Of a stretch of DNA of 64,000 nucleotides, positions 35,168 through 46,171 are shown piece by piece; the first letter of the stretch is position 1; the number at the start of each line of letters is the position of its first letter. The stretch is from contig JAUEDM010000001.1 of assembly GCA_033439685.1 (NCBI GenBank), forward strand, positions 2,790,001 to 2,854,000. The letters are read 5' to 3'. The translations under genes were made by a program, and so were the position numbers. The notes beneath the pieces were generated by a model. That model was not told the origin of the DNA and made no database searches. It worked only from the letters and a program-made list of their open reading frames with translations. This stretch comes from Apodospora peruviana (Eukaryota > Ascomycota > Sordariomycetes > Sordariales > Lasiosphaeriaceae).

Positions 35168-36732
35168 ATGATGGAAACAACAGATAACCAGACCGTGGTA
35201 GACAAAATGGATCAAGATTTTGAGCAGTAAGCGGCCAATAACCAAATGCTTTCATGCGGCATATCTTACTCTCCTTCCATGGTCAGCGCCATGGAATCAC
35301 CGTCTCCTCTTTCACTTTGCTAACCACCTGCTATTCATGAACTCCCTGACTGACTTTTATTGTTTCCCTCTGAGAAAGTCCGCTCAAAGTCTTTGACCTT
35401 GCCAAGAGCCAAAAGAGATTCTTATACTCGTCGGCGCCTATGGTGAGGTATAGCAAGGCGAGTCGCCTAGCCCAGTTCACAAACCTCGTGGGCCAGGACT
35501 CGGTCAGTCTGACGAGTTATTGGATTGCAGCTTGCCTTTCGCCAAACAGTATACGAATATGGCACAGATCTCTGCTGGACGCCCATGATTCTGGCAAAGG
35601 AGTTTAATAGAAACCGGTTTGCTCGAGATAGCGGTTCGTCGTCATCCAGTAAACTCCCATATTCTCCATCACTTACTCACTCGTCCTTAAACCTCAAAGA
35701 TTTTACAGTGTCTACAAATCGACCACAACCTCCCACCATCGTGCAGTTTGGTGCAAATGTGCCCTTGGAGCTTGCGAGAGCATCTTCCCTTGTTGCGCCC
35801 TTCTCCAACGGCGTCGACCTCAACTGCGGATGCCCACAGTCATGGGCGTGTGCAGAGACGCTAGGGGCTGCGCTGATGGAAAAGCGCGAGCTCGTCCGGG
35901 ACATGGTTATTGAGACCCGTGACCATTTGCGGCGGGATGGATGGGCCGTCGGCAAGGAGAAAGATATGGACAACCCCAAGGGGAGGAGCGTCAGCATCAA
36001 AATACGAGTCCACAAAGATCTCCGGTAAGGAAGACCGAGGCCATCATCGGTCTATGGTATACCTCTCCGCTGACCACCGAACAAAACAGCAAAACAATGG
36101 ATTTCATCACCACCGTGCTAGGCCCCGAGCACGATCGGCACATAGACTTCCTCACCATCCACCCCAGGACACGGTCGACACCCTCGAGCACGCCCATCAA
36201 CGTGGAAGCGCTCGAGGTTCTCACATCCACGTTCGGCGACAAGGTTCCCATCCTCGTCTCGGGGGACGTCTTCACCCTCAACTCCCTCCCGTTCACATCC
36301 CCCCTTCTATTATCTCGACCACAACAATCACAAACCCCGCTCATGCAGATTCCCAAATTGGCCGGCCTCATGTCCGCCCGAGCGATTCTAGCCAACCCGG
36401 CCCTCTACACTGGCCACGACGCCTGCCCCTGGTCGGCCGTCGACACCTTCATGAACAAGGTCGCCCGGGCTCCGTTGCCCTTCAAGCTGGTCCTCCACCA
36501 CCTCAGCGAGATGTGCGCGCCGGGCATGGGTCCGAACAAGAACGCCTTGCTGAGCAAGCCGGAGCGAGCTGCCATGCTGGCGTGCGCAAACATGGTGGAT
36601 CTTATCGATTTTCTTGACGAGAAACGCGCTGCCGCCACCACGCAGCAATCAACTCCAGGGATAAATGATGGGATAATACCACCAACCGGGATTAGAAGGG
36701 ACATACAGACATCGTCTAGGCTGTTGCCGTAG
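35168..36732 (+). CDS. dus4: tRNA-dihydrouridine synthase, Dus4-like
   Basis: Exons 35168-35226, 35379-35457, 35531-36024 and 36090-36732 give 424 aa. Motifs are SSAPMVRYSKLAFRQTV (FMN site), YGTDLCWTPMI, FGANVPLELARAS, the catalytic DLNCGCPQSWA, SIKIRVHKDLRKTMDF, FLTIHPRTR (shortened from HGRTR), ILVSGDVF and LMSARAILANPALY. These match Dus4, which reduces uridines 20a and 20b in the tRNA D-loop with FMN and NAD(P)H. The second intron begins GCGAGT, a GC-AG intron: only this donor yields the conserved MVRYSKLAFRQ, while the GT eight bases earlier throws the frame. A Ser-rich insert (SGSSSSSKLPYSPS) follows the FMN region. The second ATG at 35171 is an equal start candidate. Confidence 0.92.
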
Positions 36733-37579
36733 AAATCCGATGACTCAACTCGAATCAATCATAATCATCGACTGGCGCATCGTCTTGCTTATATTTTGTA
36801 CGTCTGAACTAGGCGTTTATAGAACCATAGAATGCACCAGGTGGGTAGGAAGTATCTCAGGCAGGCAGGTACATACGTGGTACCTAGATATCTCCATTTT
36901 GCAAACTTTCCTTCAGATAATTGAGAACAAGGCCTGCCTGCCAGCCCCAAACCTCAGCAGCTCTTCCTTCTTTGTTCTCAACTAAGTCATGCGTCTCTGC
37001 CACCACTCACCGTAAACACCGGCCATAGCTATGTACCTAGGGCACGTCTCTTCCATCCCACGTCTCCACAACAAAGGAGACACCGAAAGAGACAAGGGGA
37101 CAGATGATGGAAATAATGATGTACACATACAAACGAGAATACAGACACAAAGAAAGTTAGAGAAACGAAGTCCTCTGCCATATACTAATAGCAAAAGGTA
37201 TATGGTAGGTACCTGGTGATGAGGCAGTAGTGGTTACGAAGAGCTCGAGTGCACCCCAAATTAGGGGGGTTGATCGCACACCAGACGTCTCCGTTCCGAA
37301 TCTCTAGCACCGGGCCAATCTGCCAACCTTGGAATCCATCACTCCATTCATCCATCACCCCCAATAAGCACCGACCGAACCAAACCCAACGCCGCCGTAA
37401 AAGAACCCACGCCCGCCATGACGGTAAAACAAGCAGGTATGTGGAAGCGGTAAGAAAGAGAGAAGATACGGAGAGACGAACACAGTCTGAAGCGACAAGA
37501 AAAGAAAAAGAAAATAGCGGAATCCTGGCCAGATAATCCGTTTTAGGGCCATCTCCAGATCAGCAGGAGATATCGCCTC
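36733..37579. other. Convergent spacer between DUS4 and the cyclin gene
   Basis: About 850 bp; no supported gene. Contains GGTACCTAGATA and GGTAGGTACCTGG motifs near 36880 and 37205. Confidence 0.5.
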
Positions 37580-39197
37580 CTAAGACCTCGAAGAGCCATT
37601 AATCTCACCCTCGTCCCTGTCATCGTCTTCCGCCACCCTGGCTTTCTTCCTCTCCCCCGCTTCGGTAGACTCATCGTCGTTCCTCTCCACACTCCGCCGC
37701 TTCACCCCCGAGATCGGCGGGGGCAGCTGCGGTGAGCGCGATCCGCCTCCATTTGCTCGCCCGTTGTGTGTGCTCAGATCATTCGCTGCCGCCTTAAGTG
37801 CAGCGTCAGAGTCGCCCCTAGCATAGGAGGGCGTGCTAAAGTCCATTGCCTTACTTCCCGACTCGAGCGCGTCTTCCTTCTTAATTCTCGTCGCCATCGT
37901 GTTGCCGTTGCCGTTGCCAGTAGTCTCCTCCTCCTTTTTGACGGTACCATCGTCGCCTTGGGTCCTACCGTTAGCATAGGCAGCGCGTGGACTCTGAGTG
38001 CCGCCGCGATCAGTGCCCATCGGCGTCCCGATCGACTCGAATTCTGTGTTTTGGCTCGTGATAGTCTCGCCTCTCCTCCTGGTGTTTTCGAGCTTGAACT
38101 CGGGCGAACCGGGTATCCTTGGATCTTTCTTCTGGAGCGGGTTATCCTTGTAGAACTGTGTCATGACAGCAATAGCCTTGATAATGTGCGCATCGTTACC
38201 CTTCAGGAATTTCCACCATGGCTCGCCGTTGATGTCGTCAATCTTCACGTGCGTAACTGCCGTGGCGAAGAAGATGGCGCTCATGGCAATGTCCCGTGCG
38301 CTCATGAGCAGCGGCAGTGCTGTCAGGCAGGCATCGTTGCAATACGTCCACGCCGAGGCTCTTAGCGGCTTGTCGCGGTCGAGCTTCAACTCGCCGAGCT
38401 GTTTGAAGAGCTTCTGGTACGGATTGTCAGTCATCAGGTCGAAGGTGAGCATTTCGAGCATCAGCTCCTCGTAGGTCAGGATGCTGTCACGCCACCGCCA
38501 GTATTCCTTGTTCTGCTCGTCGATGATGAGCTTCGAGTTTTTTTGCGCCACTTTCGCGACCGCAATGATAACATCTTTAGTCTTGCGAGTATTCTCCTCG
38601 GTCTTGTTCGCTAGAAAGAGGGAGGTCGCGGCTATGTTCTGTTTTTCGCCAAAAAAAGGTCAGTCAGTCACCGGCTGAGACGTTATCGCTCCTCCCATCC
38701 CATGTCAGACGGGTTTGCCTTACGTAGTGATGAATGCCGCCTTTTTCCTCCACCATACTGCACCGCATGTAAAATCGGTGGAAGAATACCCCGGCAACAT
38801 ACAACGTAATTTGCGGAAGATCCAGCAGAATGCCAGCCGAATAGATAAAGTTGACGCCCTTGGATCTCCTATAGCGCTCCTCGGCCACGGAGAGCCCGTC
38901 TATTATGCTCGGCGTGCTCAATAGCTCGTCGGATGTGAACAGCCATTGATCTGGCCGCGCTTGGGGAAGGTGCTGTGGGCTCGAGTGAGCAGGGGATGGC
39001 GCGCTCCGGCGCGAGAGAGGGCGAGGAGGCGAAGTCCTCGAGGAATATGTGGGCGGCGACGGAACAGGCGGGGGAACATCGCGGCGTCTCGTCGGCGATT
39101 TCGATAGGCGATCAGCGATGGGAGGCGGCGGCTTCGGCGGTAGAGATGGCGGTTGATAGCCCTCGCGCGCAGGACGGTATCTGTCGATGTTGGACAT
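37580..39197 (-). CDS. Cyclin K/T-type regulatory subunit of a CTD kinase (Ctk2/Pch1-like)
   Basis: Exons 39197-38724 and 38638-37580 (85-bp intron) give 510 aa. A Pro-rich N-terminus precedes the first cyclin box: QWLFTSDELLSTPS, YRRSKGVNFIYSAG, VAGVFFHRFYMRCSM, then across the splice NIAATSLFLANKTEEN. The second box contains LTFDLMTDNPYQKL and ACLTALPLLMSARDIAMSAIFFA. Cyclins of this type (K, T, Ctk2, Pch1) bind Cdk9/Cdk12-like kinases that phosphorylate the RNA polymerase II CTD in the nucleus. The C-terminal 170 residues are Lys/Asp/Arg-rich and probably disordered, ending in an acidic tract. I cannot decide between the Ctk2 and Pch1 orthologue without a tree. Confidence 0.88.
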
Positions 39198-40268
39198 GGT
39201 GGGTGACGTATGAAATGAATATGCTGATCCAGGTGTTCCTCCCCTTCTGGCCTAGCAGAAATTATCGTAAAGGCAGAGCGTACATTGAAATAGATGGGAG
39301 TTGCGCGCAGGTCCTTTGCTCGGATGTCGCGACAGTTGATTGTGAAAGGTCCGGGATAAAAGTTGGTGCAGCTGCAAACAAAGCCATCGACTCTTGTCAT
39401 GGTCACTGAACTTAAGATACCCACTAACTCAGTTATCGCGCTTTATCGGGGGATCAAGCTGCAAGGTGGACCGTGCACCCCGGTATTTCAATTTGCCTAC
39501 CCTGCCACGTGCCTGACTCCACAGTCCCTGCGCAGGGTCAGGTGATACCCCTTTTCGTCACCACTCTGGGGCACTTTTTGAATCTTCATTTATTCCCGCG
39601 TCCTTCTACATTTTGGTATCAAACTCTGTCTAGGACTTGAGAATGGTACTCTCACATAAACCCTGGCGTGTATAACTTTCGGCTGGCTACTGGAGGCAAT
39701 CGTCTTCAAGCGAGTACAGGTGCATCCTCGGGATCCTCGGGAGATCTTGAGTTGCTTACCACCAATTGATTTGAGTTACAAGAGAATCATTCTCTTATAC
39801 ACACACCATGGCATTGGGACTTGTATTAAACTGTATGTTAGAATAGTACCAGGTTGTTGACATACCGCGGCCATTGTGTCCGACGGCGGTTGGAATGGCA
39901 GGTAACAGCAACGGCCCAAGATGAATATGCTGGATGACCCAAGGTAATAGCGTGTTCAAACAAGGAGTTTGAGATTATGTCATGTTCAAGACCAAACGAG
40001 AATGTACCTGTTCTCGCATGAACAATTAAACCCCAGTAGCCAGCAATGTAATACACACCAGGGTCTTTGATGAATAGCACCAATCTCTGCCCGGAGAAGA
40101 TCGCGAGTACTCACACACACCCAGTGCGGACTGTTCAATATCGGGCCTAGACGAGGTTGTACCTGTTCTCTGGTCCTCGATGATTTCTCTCTCGTTGGCG
40201 GTTGGAGTTGCGAAATTTTCGCGCCTGTTGCCATCTCCGCTGAGAGGTCCTGTCGTCCTTGAACCTGT
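39198..40268. other. Spacer between the cyclin gene start and the PRP4 end
   Basis: About 1.1 kb; no supported gene. Confidence 0.5.
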
Positions 40269-42016
40269 TCAGAAGTCATACATGCCTGCGGAGTCATTTC
40301 GCCCCCATAGCTTGACGGTGCGATCGTGACCTCCACTTACAATCCACTTTCCGTCCCTGCTCACATCGACGCTTGCGACAGGACCAGTATGGCCGCTGAG
40401 CGACTGAACGAGGGACCAGTCATCCGCCGAGAAGATGTTGACCTTGTGGTCAAAACCTGCAGAAACAAGGAATGTGCTAGATTTTTTGGGCAGCTGCATG
40501 CCTTTCTCATCCTCGCCGGGAGGCGTTCCGTCCAGAGGATCATCCAGGCCCTTGAACCATCTCACGTCGGCGACGGCGCTCGTGTGGGCACCGATGCCCC
40601 CAGTTCTCTGAACCTTTCTGACGTCCCAGCATTTGATCCACCCATCGGCAGAGGCTGTCAAGACTCGGTGACCATCTGAGCCCCAGTCAAGACCATAAAT
40701 TGGCTTGATATGTCCGTCCAGATGGCCGTCAAGGATCATGACTGTCCGACCAGAGCGCAGGTCCCAGATCCGTCCGATGCTGTCCAGGCCCGCGCTTGCA
40801 AGCAGTGAGCCGTCAGTGTTGAAGGCGACGGTATACACACCGCGCGAGTGGCCTTCCTGCAGAAGCAGCTCTGTCGTTGTTTCGATATCCCATAGTCTCC
40901 ACGAGGTATCTTCTGACGCAGAGGCAAGGTACTGCCCCGACGGATGGAACTCAACGCGGCAAACTCGCTGGGAGTGGCCTGAAAGTGTCGAGAGGGGAGT
41001 ATCCTTAGTCAGGGACCACAGATGGACTTGCCCTTCAGCGCCGCCAGATGCAAGGTTGACACTATCCGGAGAGACATTATGGTCCGTCAATGTCGAGCCG
41101 GGCCTCCAGGCCAGACCGCTCACTTTATTGCTGTGTGCTCTCAATGTCTGCTTGAGCTCAAGGCTCGGGATTTCGATGAGTTTGACCTGGCCTCCCCAGT
41201 TTCCAGTGGCTACAAGCTCTCCGTTTGGCGAGATTCTCGTCATGCTGATATGGCGCTCTCCTGCTGTTTGACTCCCCTGAAGCTCAAATCCCTGCAACTT
41301 TTCCTTGATCTCCTTACGGAATCGGATATGGGTACGCAGGGGGATAGTGGCTTCCTTCTTCTGGAATTCAATCCGTCGCTTCGCCCGAGGGATAGAGTAC
41401 AGAGCAATGTCTTTCCGGGTCTGAAATAGTTCTGACGAGCCACTCGAGTAGAATTCCTCCTCTTGCTCTTCGGCTTCTTCATCTTCATTTTCAGCATCTT
41501 TCATGTCCACATCGGCGCTTTCTTGGCGACTCAACTGTCGCTGTGCTTGTTCGGTCAGCAGCTCCCGCAACCGATTGCGACGGTCGGCCGCATCTTCGCC
41601 GAAAAACGTAACAGGCTCGCCCAGCTCTCGAAGATTGGCTTTTATTCGGGCGTCGTCGGTAGGTACTGCTATAGTTGCTGCCAACCTTCTGCGCTCAAAC
41701 TGCGAAAGCAGGGCAGATGCCTTCTCCGGGGCCATGCCAGCGCTGGCACCAGGCAGTTCATAGTCATGATCAATGGCTTAGGACTCCGAATTAGGGTTGC
41801 GTTATGAAGGTAAGTGACAGAGGTGCACTTACGGACAGAATCAATATCGACACCTCCTCGGTCCTACAAGCGACATCACGGGTCAGTTCGGGCGTTGAAC
41901 TGGCTGTTGAGCTGCTGCCATCCAAGTCGCTATGGGGAGTTTGTTTGGAGGGGTGTCTGGGAGCTTACCTCGGCCTCGGCCTCCTCGACGTACGCCCTGC
42001 GCGATGGGTGCATCAT
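40269..42016 (-). CDS. prp4: U4/U6 snRNP WD40 protein Prp4 (PRPF4)
   Basis: Exons 42016-41969, 41863-41833 and 41776-40269 give 528 aa, including a 31-nt micro-exon. The N-terminus reads MMHPSRRAYVEEAEAEDRGGVDID, then HDYELPGASAG. The SFM/PRP4-type region follows (KANLRELGEPVTFFGEDAADRRNRLREL), then an acidic stretch and seven WD40 repeats (HLWSL, WRLWDIE, GRIWDLRSG, IKCWDVRK, VKLWG). The GEPVTLFGE-type motif plus WD40 propeller identifies Prp4/PRPF4, which with Prp3 binds U4/U6 RNA in the tri-snRNP. The last residue is within a few positions of the final blade, as in homologues. The two 5' introns (105 and 56 bp) and tiny exon 2 would be missed by an ORF-only reading, which would start at MAPEKAS. 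Confidence 0.92.
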
Positions 42017-43543
42017 CTTTGCGGCTTGAAAATTCGGTCTTCAATGATCGCTGTTGCGAGTAAAGGTGCTCGAAAGTAGTCAAGTTTTGAGCTGGTATCT
42101 TTTTTTTTTGGAAGGGTGTTGTCGCGCGGTTGACAGCCAAGACTGCTGCAACGCGCGCCGCGATGGACAGCTGTCGATGCCTATAATTTTTGTGCAGTTC
42201 AACAGCGGGACTCAGGACTGGATCAGGCAGAACCCTAACCCTGATGATTGGCACCGCCCTCCTTACGTAGCTAATACGGCCCAGGTACGGTCATTCGCAC
42301 AGGAACAAAAACCTATGTTAGCTGAGCCATCGAGCATCCGTGGATCCAAATAAGATGTGAATTCACCACCATTTGTACGAGGCAAGACCCTTTCCAGCAC
42401 TCCGTAAAATTTCAAAAGTCACTTATACACACGAGAACAAAAGTTGGGAAGAATTATCACGGTTCTTCTCTTATGCCAGGAAACCTGTCGGTTAATAAAA
42501 CTCAGATCCATGTCTTTCCTGTGCCCGCCTTTTGCTAGGTACAAATACTTTTCCAGCAAGCAATAAGGTACCTCCTTGGCTGCATGGATGGCTTAGACGG
42601 ATCTGTCTCTCGCATAAAGTCAATTTTTACGGACAAATTTTTGTCTTCCTTCGTCCAGGGATCGCCATCGCCCAGTTTCGGAACATCTCAGAGGCGTGGC
42701 CACAACGTGTAACGTTCTTATCAAGGAGTTGCCGAACTTTGAACTACTCGCTCACATAAGCAACGAGAAAGTAGGAAATAAACTCAAAATCCGTGATGAG
42801 CCTTAGAATAGGTACTTAGATTCAGATACGTCAAGCTCAACCTAACAGTTCCAGGAAGACCGGGTCTAGCCGCCGTTCCCTAGAGCCAAGTAGCCCCGAA
42901 AGTCTGTGTGTGCAGGGACACGGGGCGACGGGTTGGGTGCAAGTGGGCTTACTTTACTAGGGCCCTGGGCTGAAGGCGATTTCCCCGATCTCCCCAAAGT
43001 GCCAGCCCAGCCCAGCCCAGCCCAGAGCGGCGCACCCAATCACACAACTGGAAAATTTTCAGGTTGCGCCTAAAGTTGGAACCTGGCAGCCCTGGGCAAG
43101 GGAGGAGGCACGGGAATGAATGGCAGGCGTCCACGGGGCGCCTGACGCATGTGAACAGAACAGCGAACACTCTAAATTTCTCACGCACCCGCCCTCCTTT
43201 TGCCCTTTCCTTCTCTCGTTAACTCACCATAGGTGAACCTTTTTCGGAACCACAAAACTCAAATCCAAATAGACAACCATAGCAAATGCATAGCCAGACG
43301 AACAACGACGACAATTCTACTTCTTTCTTCAAATACCAGATGCGTGCGAACCCAAGCCACCAAGGACTGAGCCATCCATTCGCCGAGCCACGCGCAGACG
43401 CCGAGCGACGACGGGGCACGCCTTGATCGCGTGCCTTCCTCGAAGGAACGTCGCACCTTGGACTATAGATTCCATCATTGAGTCTATTGTGCACTTCATC
43501 TTGTTTTTAGACACGGCGTCCTTTTCGAACACCCTCCGCCGAC
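42017..43543. other. Divergent promoter between PRP4 and PSK1
   Basis: About 1.5 kb; no gene seen. Holds a short CCCAG repeat and a C/T-rich leader before PSK1. Confidence 0.5.
43002..43025. repeat. Short CCCAG tandem repeat
   Basis: Nearly five tandem CCCAG units upstream of PSK1. Simple repeat. Confidence 0.75.
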
Positions 43544-45163
43544 ATGATAGCCCCTGCTACTCCCGCGCTCAAGACGGTGCGCGGGTTCAACGGAACTCCG
43601 GCCACTTCTGGCGATGAGGATTCCGATTACTGCACTACCCCGAACCTGCGCGGAAAGTCCTCTCCCAAGCGTGGGAGGAAGCCCCGGATCATGGACGATG
43701 TGGTCAGCGCAAACTGCAGCCCCGTCCTGAAGCCAGTTACCTCACCCGCCATGAGCGGTATTGGCAAGCTGCGCAGGCAATTGGAGCCCTTGAGCCTCAA
43801 TCTCGACTCCTCCACCGTCTCTTCGCGTGCCAGTTCCATGACTCGCAACGACAGCAGACCGGGATATCCATCTCCCTCTGCTAGCGACAGCACTGCCAAC
43901 AGTACCAGACTGAATAGCCGGGAGACTTTGCCAAGAAAGTCCCACAAGCACAGCAATAGTGCCAGTGGCAGCGGTGATGAGACGGCGTCCGAGGCCACCA
44001 CCAGCTATGAAATCAACCTGGAGCATGATTTCGACGCCGACGGCCTCGTCCCTGGCGAAGACATTGTCAGGTCCGACGCAGCTGAGGAAGAGGCTCGCCA
44101 GCGCCATAAGATGACCGCCGACGACTTCGAGCCTCTCCGATGCCTGGGCAAAGGAACATACGGGACCGTCCTTCTGGTCAAACAGCGCACTACCGGGCGA
44201 CTCTATGCCCAGAAGCAGTTCAAAAAGGCTTCTCTGGTTGTGCATAAGAAACTGATTGAGCAGACCAAGACGGAACGCCAGATCTTGGAGAGTGTCAATC
44301 GACACCCCTTTGTCGTCAAGCTGTTCTATGCATTTCAGGACCAGGAAAAGCTGTACTTGATTTTGGAGTATGGTCAAGGCGGGGAACTGTTTACCCACCT
44401 CAGCACAGAGAGGATGTTTTCGGAAGAGACCACCGCCTTCTACATGGCGGAGATGATTCTTGCGCTGTCCCACCTCCACGACAGCATGGGTGTCGTTTAC
44501 CGCGACCTCAAGCCCGAGAATTGTCTCCTTGATTCCGAGGGTCACCTTCTTCTGACCGACTTCGGGCTCTCCAAAGTCGCCGTCGACCCAGATGCGTGCA
44601 ACTCGATGCTTGGCACAGTCGAGTATATGGCTCCCGAGGTCATCCAGGGCAAGAAGTACGGCAAGGCAGTTGACTGGTGGTCCTTTGGCGCACTCGGCTA
44701 CGACCTGATGACGGGCAATCCACCATTCCGGGGCCAGAATCACGCTAAGATTCAGGAGAACATTGTCAAACAGAAGCTCGTCATGCCTTACTTCCTCAGT
44801 GCCGATGCGAAAGATCTGTTGACCCGTCTCCTGCGGAAGGACCCGGCCAAGCGCCTGGGGTCCAATATGCCCAAAGACTTGGCCACGATGAAGAAGCACC
44901 GCTTCTTCCGCAAGATCGACTGGAAGAGACTCGAGGCTCGCGAGCTGGAGCCGCCCATACAGCCAATGATTACGGACCCAGAACTCGCCGAGAACTTTGC
45001 GTCCGAGTTCACTGAGCTGAGCCTCAGCCCGGCTGTGACCCGCTTCGACGACCCATGGGGACTCAACAGCGCTAAGTCAGCCAAGGACGATATTTTTGGT
45101 GGATTTAGCTATGTCGCGTCCAGCAGCTTGCTGGAGAGCGATGGGTTCCGGATTCCGGTATAG
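43544..45163 (+). CDS. psk1: AGC kinase of the S6K type (Psk1-like)
   Basis: Intronless, 539 aa. A Ser/Thr-rich N-terminal half precedes the kinase core: glycine loop LGKGTYGTV, YAQKQFKK (catalytic Lys), VYRDLKPENCLL, DFGLSK, T-loop GTVEYMAPE, then the AGC tail and a hydrophobic motif FGGFSYV close to the end. Fission yeast Psk1 and filamentous S6K homologues have this form. The kinase is phosphorylated downstream of TORC1 and phosphorylates ribosomal protein S6. The hydrophobic motif has the Phe-x-x-Phe-Ser-Tyr pattern expected of a TORC1 target. A second TOR-linked AGC kinase, SCH9, lies 10 kb away on the other strand. Confidence 0.88.
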   Translation: MIAPATPALKTVRGFNGTPATSGDEDSDYCTTPNLRGKSSPKRGRKPRIMDDVVSANCSPVLKPVTSPAMSGIGKLRRQLEPLSLNLDSSTVSSRASSMTRNDSRPGYPSPSASDSTANSTRLNSRETLPRKSHKHSNSASGSGDETASEATTSYEINLEHDFDADGLVPGEDIVRSDAAEEEARQRHKMTADDFEPLRCLGKGTYGTVLLVKQRTTGRLYAQKQFKKASLVVHKKLIEQTKTERQILESVNRHPFVVKLFYAFQDQEKLYLILEYGQGGELFTHLSTERMFSEETTAFYMAEMILALSHLHDSMGVVYRDLKPENCLLDSEGHLLLTDFGLSKVAVDPDACNSMLGTVEYMAPEVIQGKKYGKAVDWWSFGALGYDLMTGNPPFRGQNHAKIQENIVKQKLVMPYFLSADAKDLLTRLLRKDPAKRLGSNMPKDLATMKKHRFFRKIDWKRLEARELEPPIQPMITDPELAENFASEFTELSLSPAVTRFDDPWGLNSAKSAKDDIFGGFSYVASSSLLESDGFRIPV

Positions 45164-46171
45164 ATCTTGGCGCGAATAGTATACAGGGGCAGGCACAGAG
45201 ACGGAAGACTATCGGGACCATCGGGACCATCGGAAGACCAAAGAACGGTACACGCAAGCATTTTCATACGGCATTCAGATGTAGTGGCTTCGTGGTCTTG
45301 TGCTTTTGCGCAGCGAGGCGGATGGGCTGGCTTCAGTTGGATTTTGGACAGGCAAAAGCATGGCGCGCCCAGTCATACAAATGATCACGTTGAGCACCGA
45401 AGAACGACTGGGCTTGCGAAACTCTATACAGGTCTGTATGGTTTAGGGCTAGGAGGTATTGGACTTTGGGTCGGAAAAACCATCGGTTTCTTTTATTTCT
45501 TTCGTCTTGGGAATCGTTTGACGTGGAAAGGAAAAGCAGGCGGGAATCGGGATTACTTGCACTAGCATATTTTGGTCAGCTGGGAAGGGAAAAGAGGGTG
45601 GGAACCTAGAATTTGCGAAAACTCTCGTTTATCTTGCATCTGTTAGGATTCTCACCAAGGCTTATTTCTCTTTCACTTGAGGAATAGAATAGGGGTCTTC
45701 AATTCTCAATGCATTTTTGGATTTGTTTTCAGCCCACTAACATTCAGAGCTTGACGTCTGCTTTCTCTATCGTTGTGATGACGCTTGTTTACAACTTGCT
45801 AGATATCTTGCATATAGGTGCCTTCATGTGGTCTAAAGACGCCGGCCTGGCTCTTCGTCCTCGTCACGCCAGATACTTCGTCACTTTAAGTTCTTACCCT
45901 CTCCTTCTTTCAAGGCCGAAGGACTTTGATATATCACCTTTAGCCACTTGAGCTGCACCTCTGAGGCGCTGACAGCTTCACGCACCTCCTTTACACTATT
46001 TGGGCACCCAGATATGCAGCAGGCTCAGGTGATCGCCATCTCAACTCTGAACGGAGACAGATACCCCGCTCTGGCAAATCAAGGCTTCTCCAAGTGAGCC
46101 TCAAAGGATCCTGACAGTGTGGTTGAGTCGAATGTTGTTTTACCTAGGTATTACTCCAGTACGTTATCCAC
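45164..46171. other. Spacer between PSK1 and the fructosamine-kinase relic
   Basis: About 1 kb; no supported gene. The exact palindrome TACCTAGGTA lies at 46141-46150. Confidence 0.5.

Noticed and set aside
42225..42245. CCCTAACCCT resembling telomere repeats
   Set aside because: Only about two units, inside an ordinary spacer between PRP4 and PSK1.
43742..44899. 385-codon frame antisense to PSK1
   Set aside because: It lies wholly opposite the kinase domain. The kinase frame shows all catalytic motifs, and the antisense protein has no recognisable motif.
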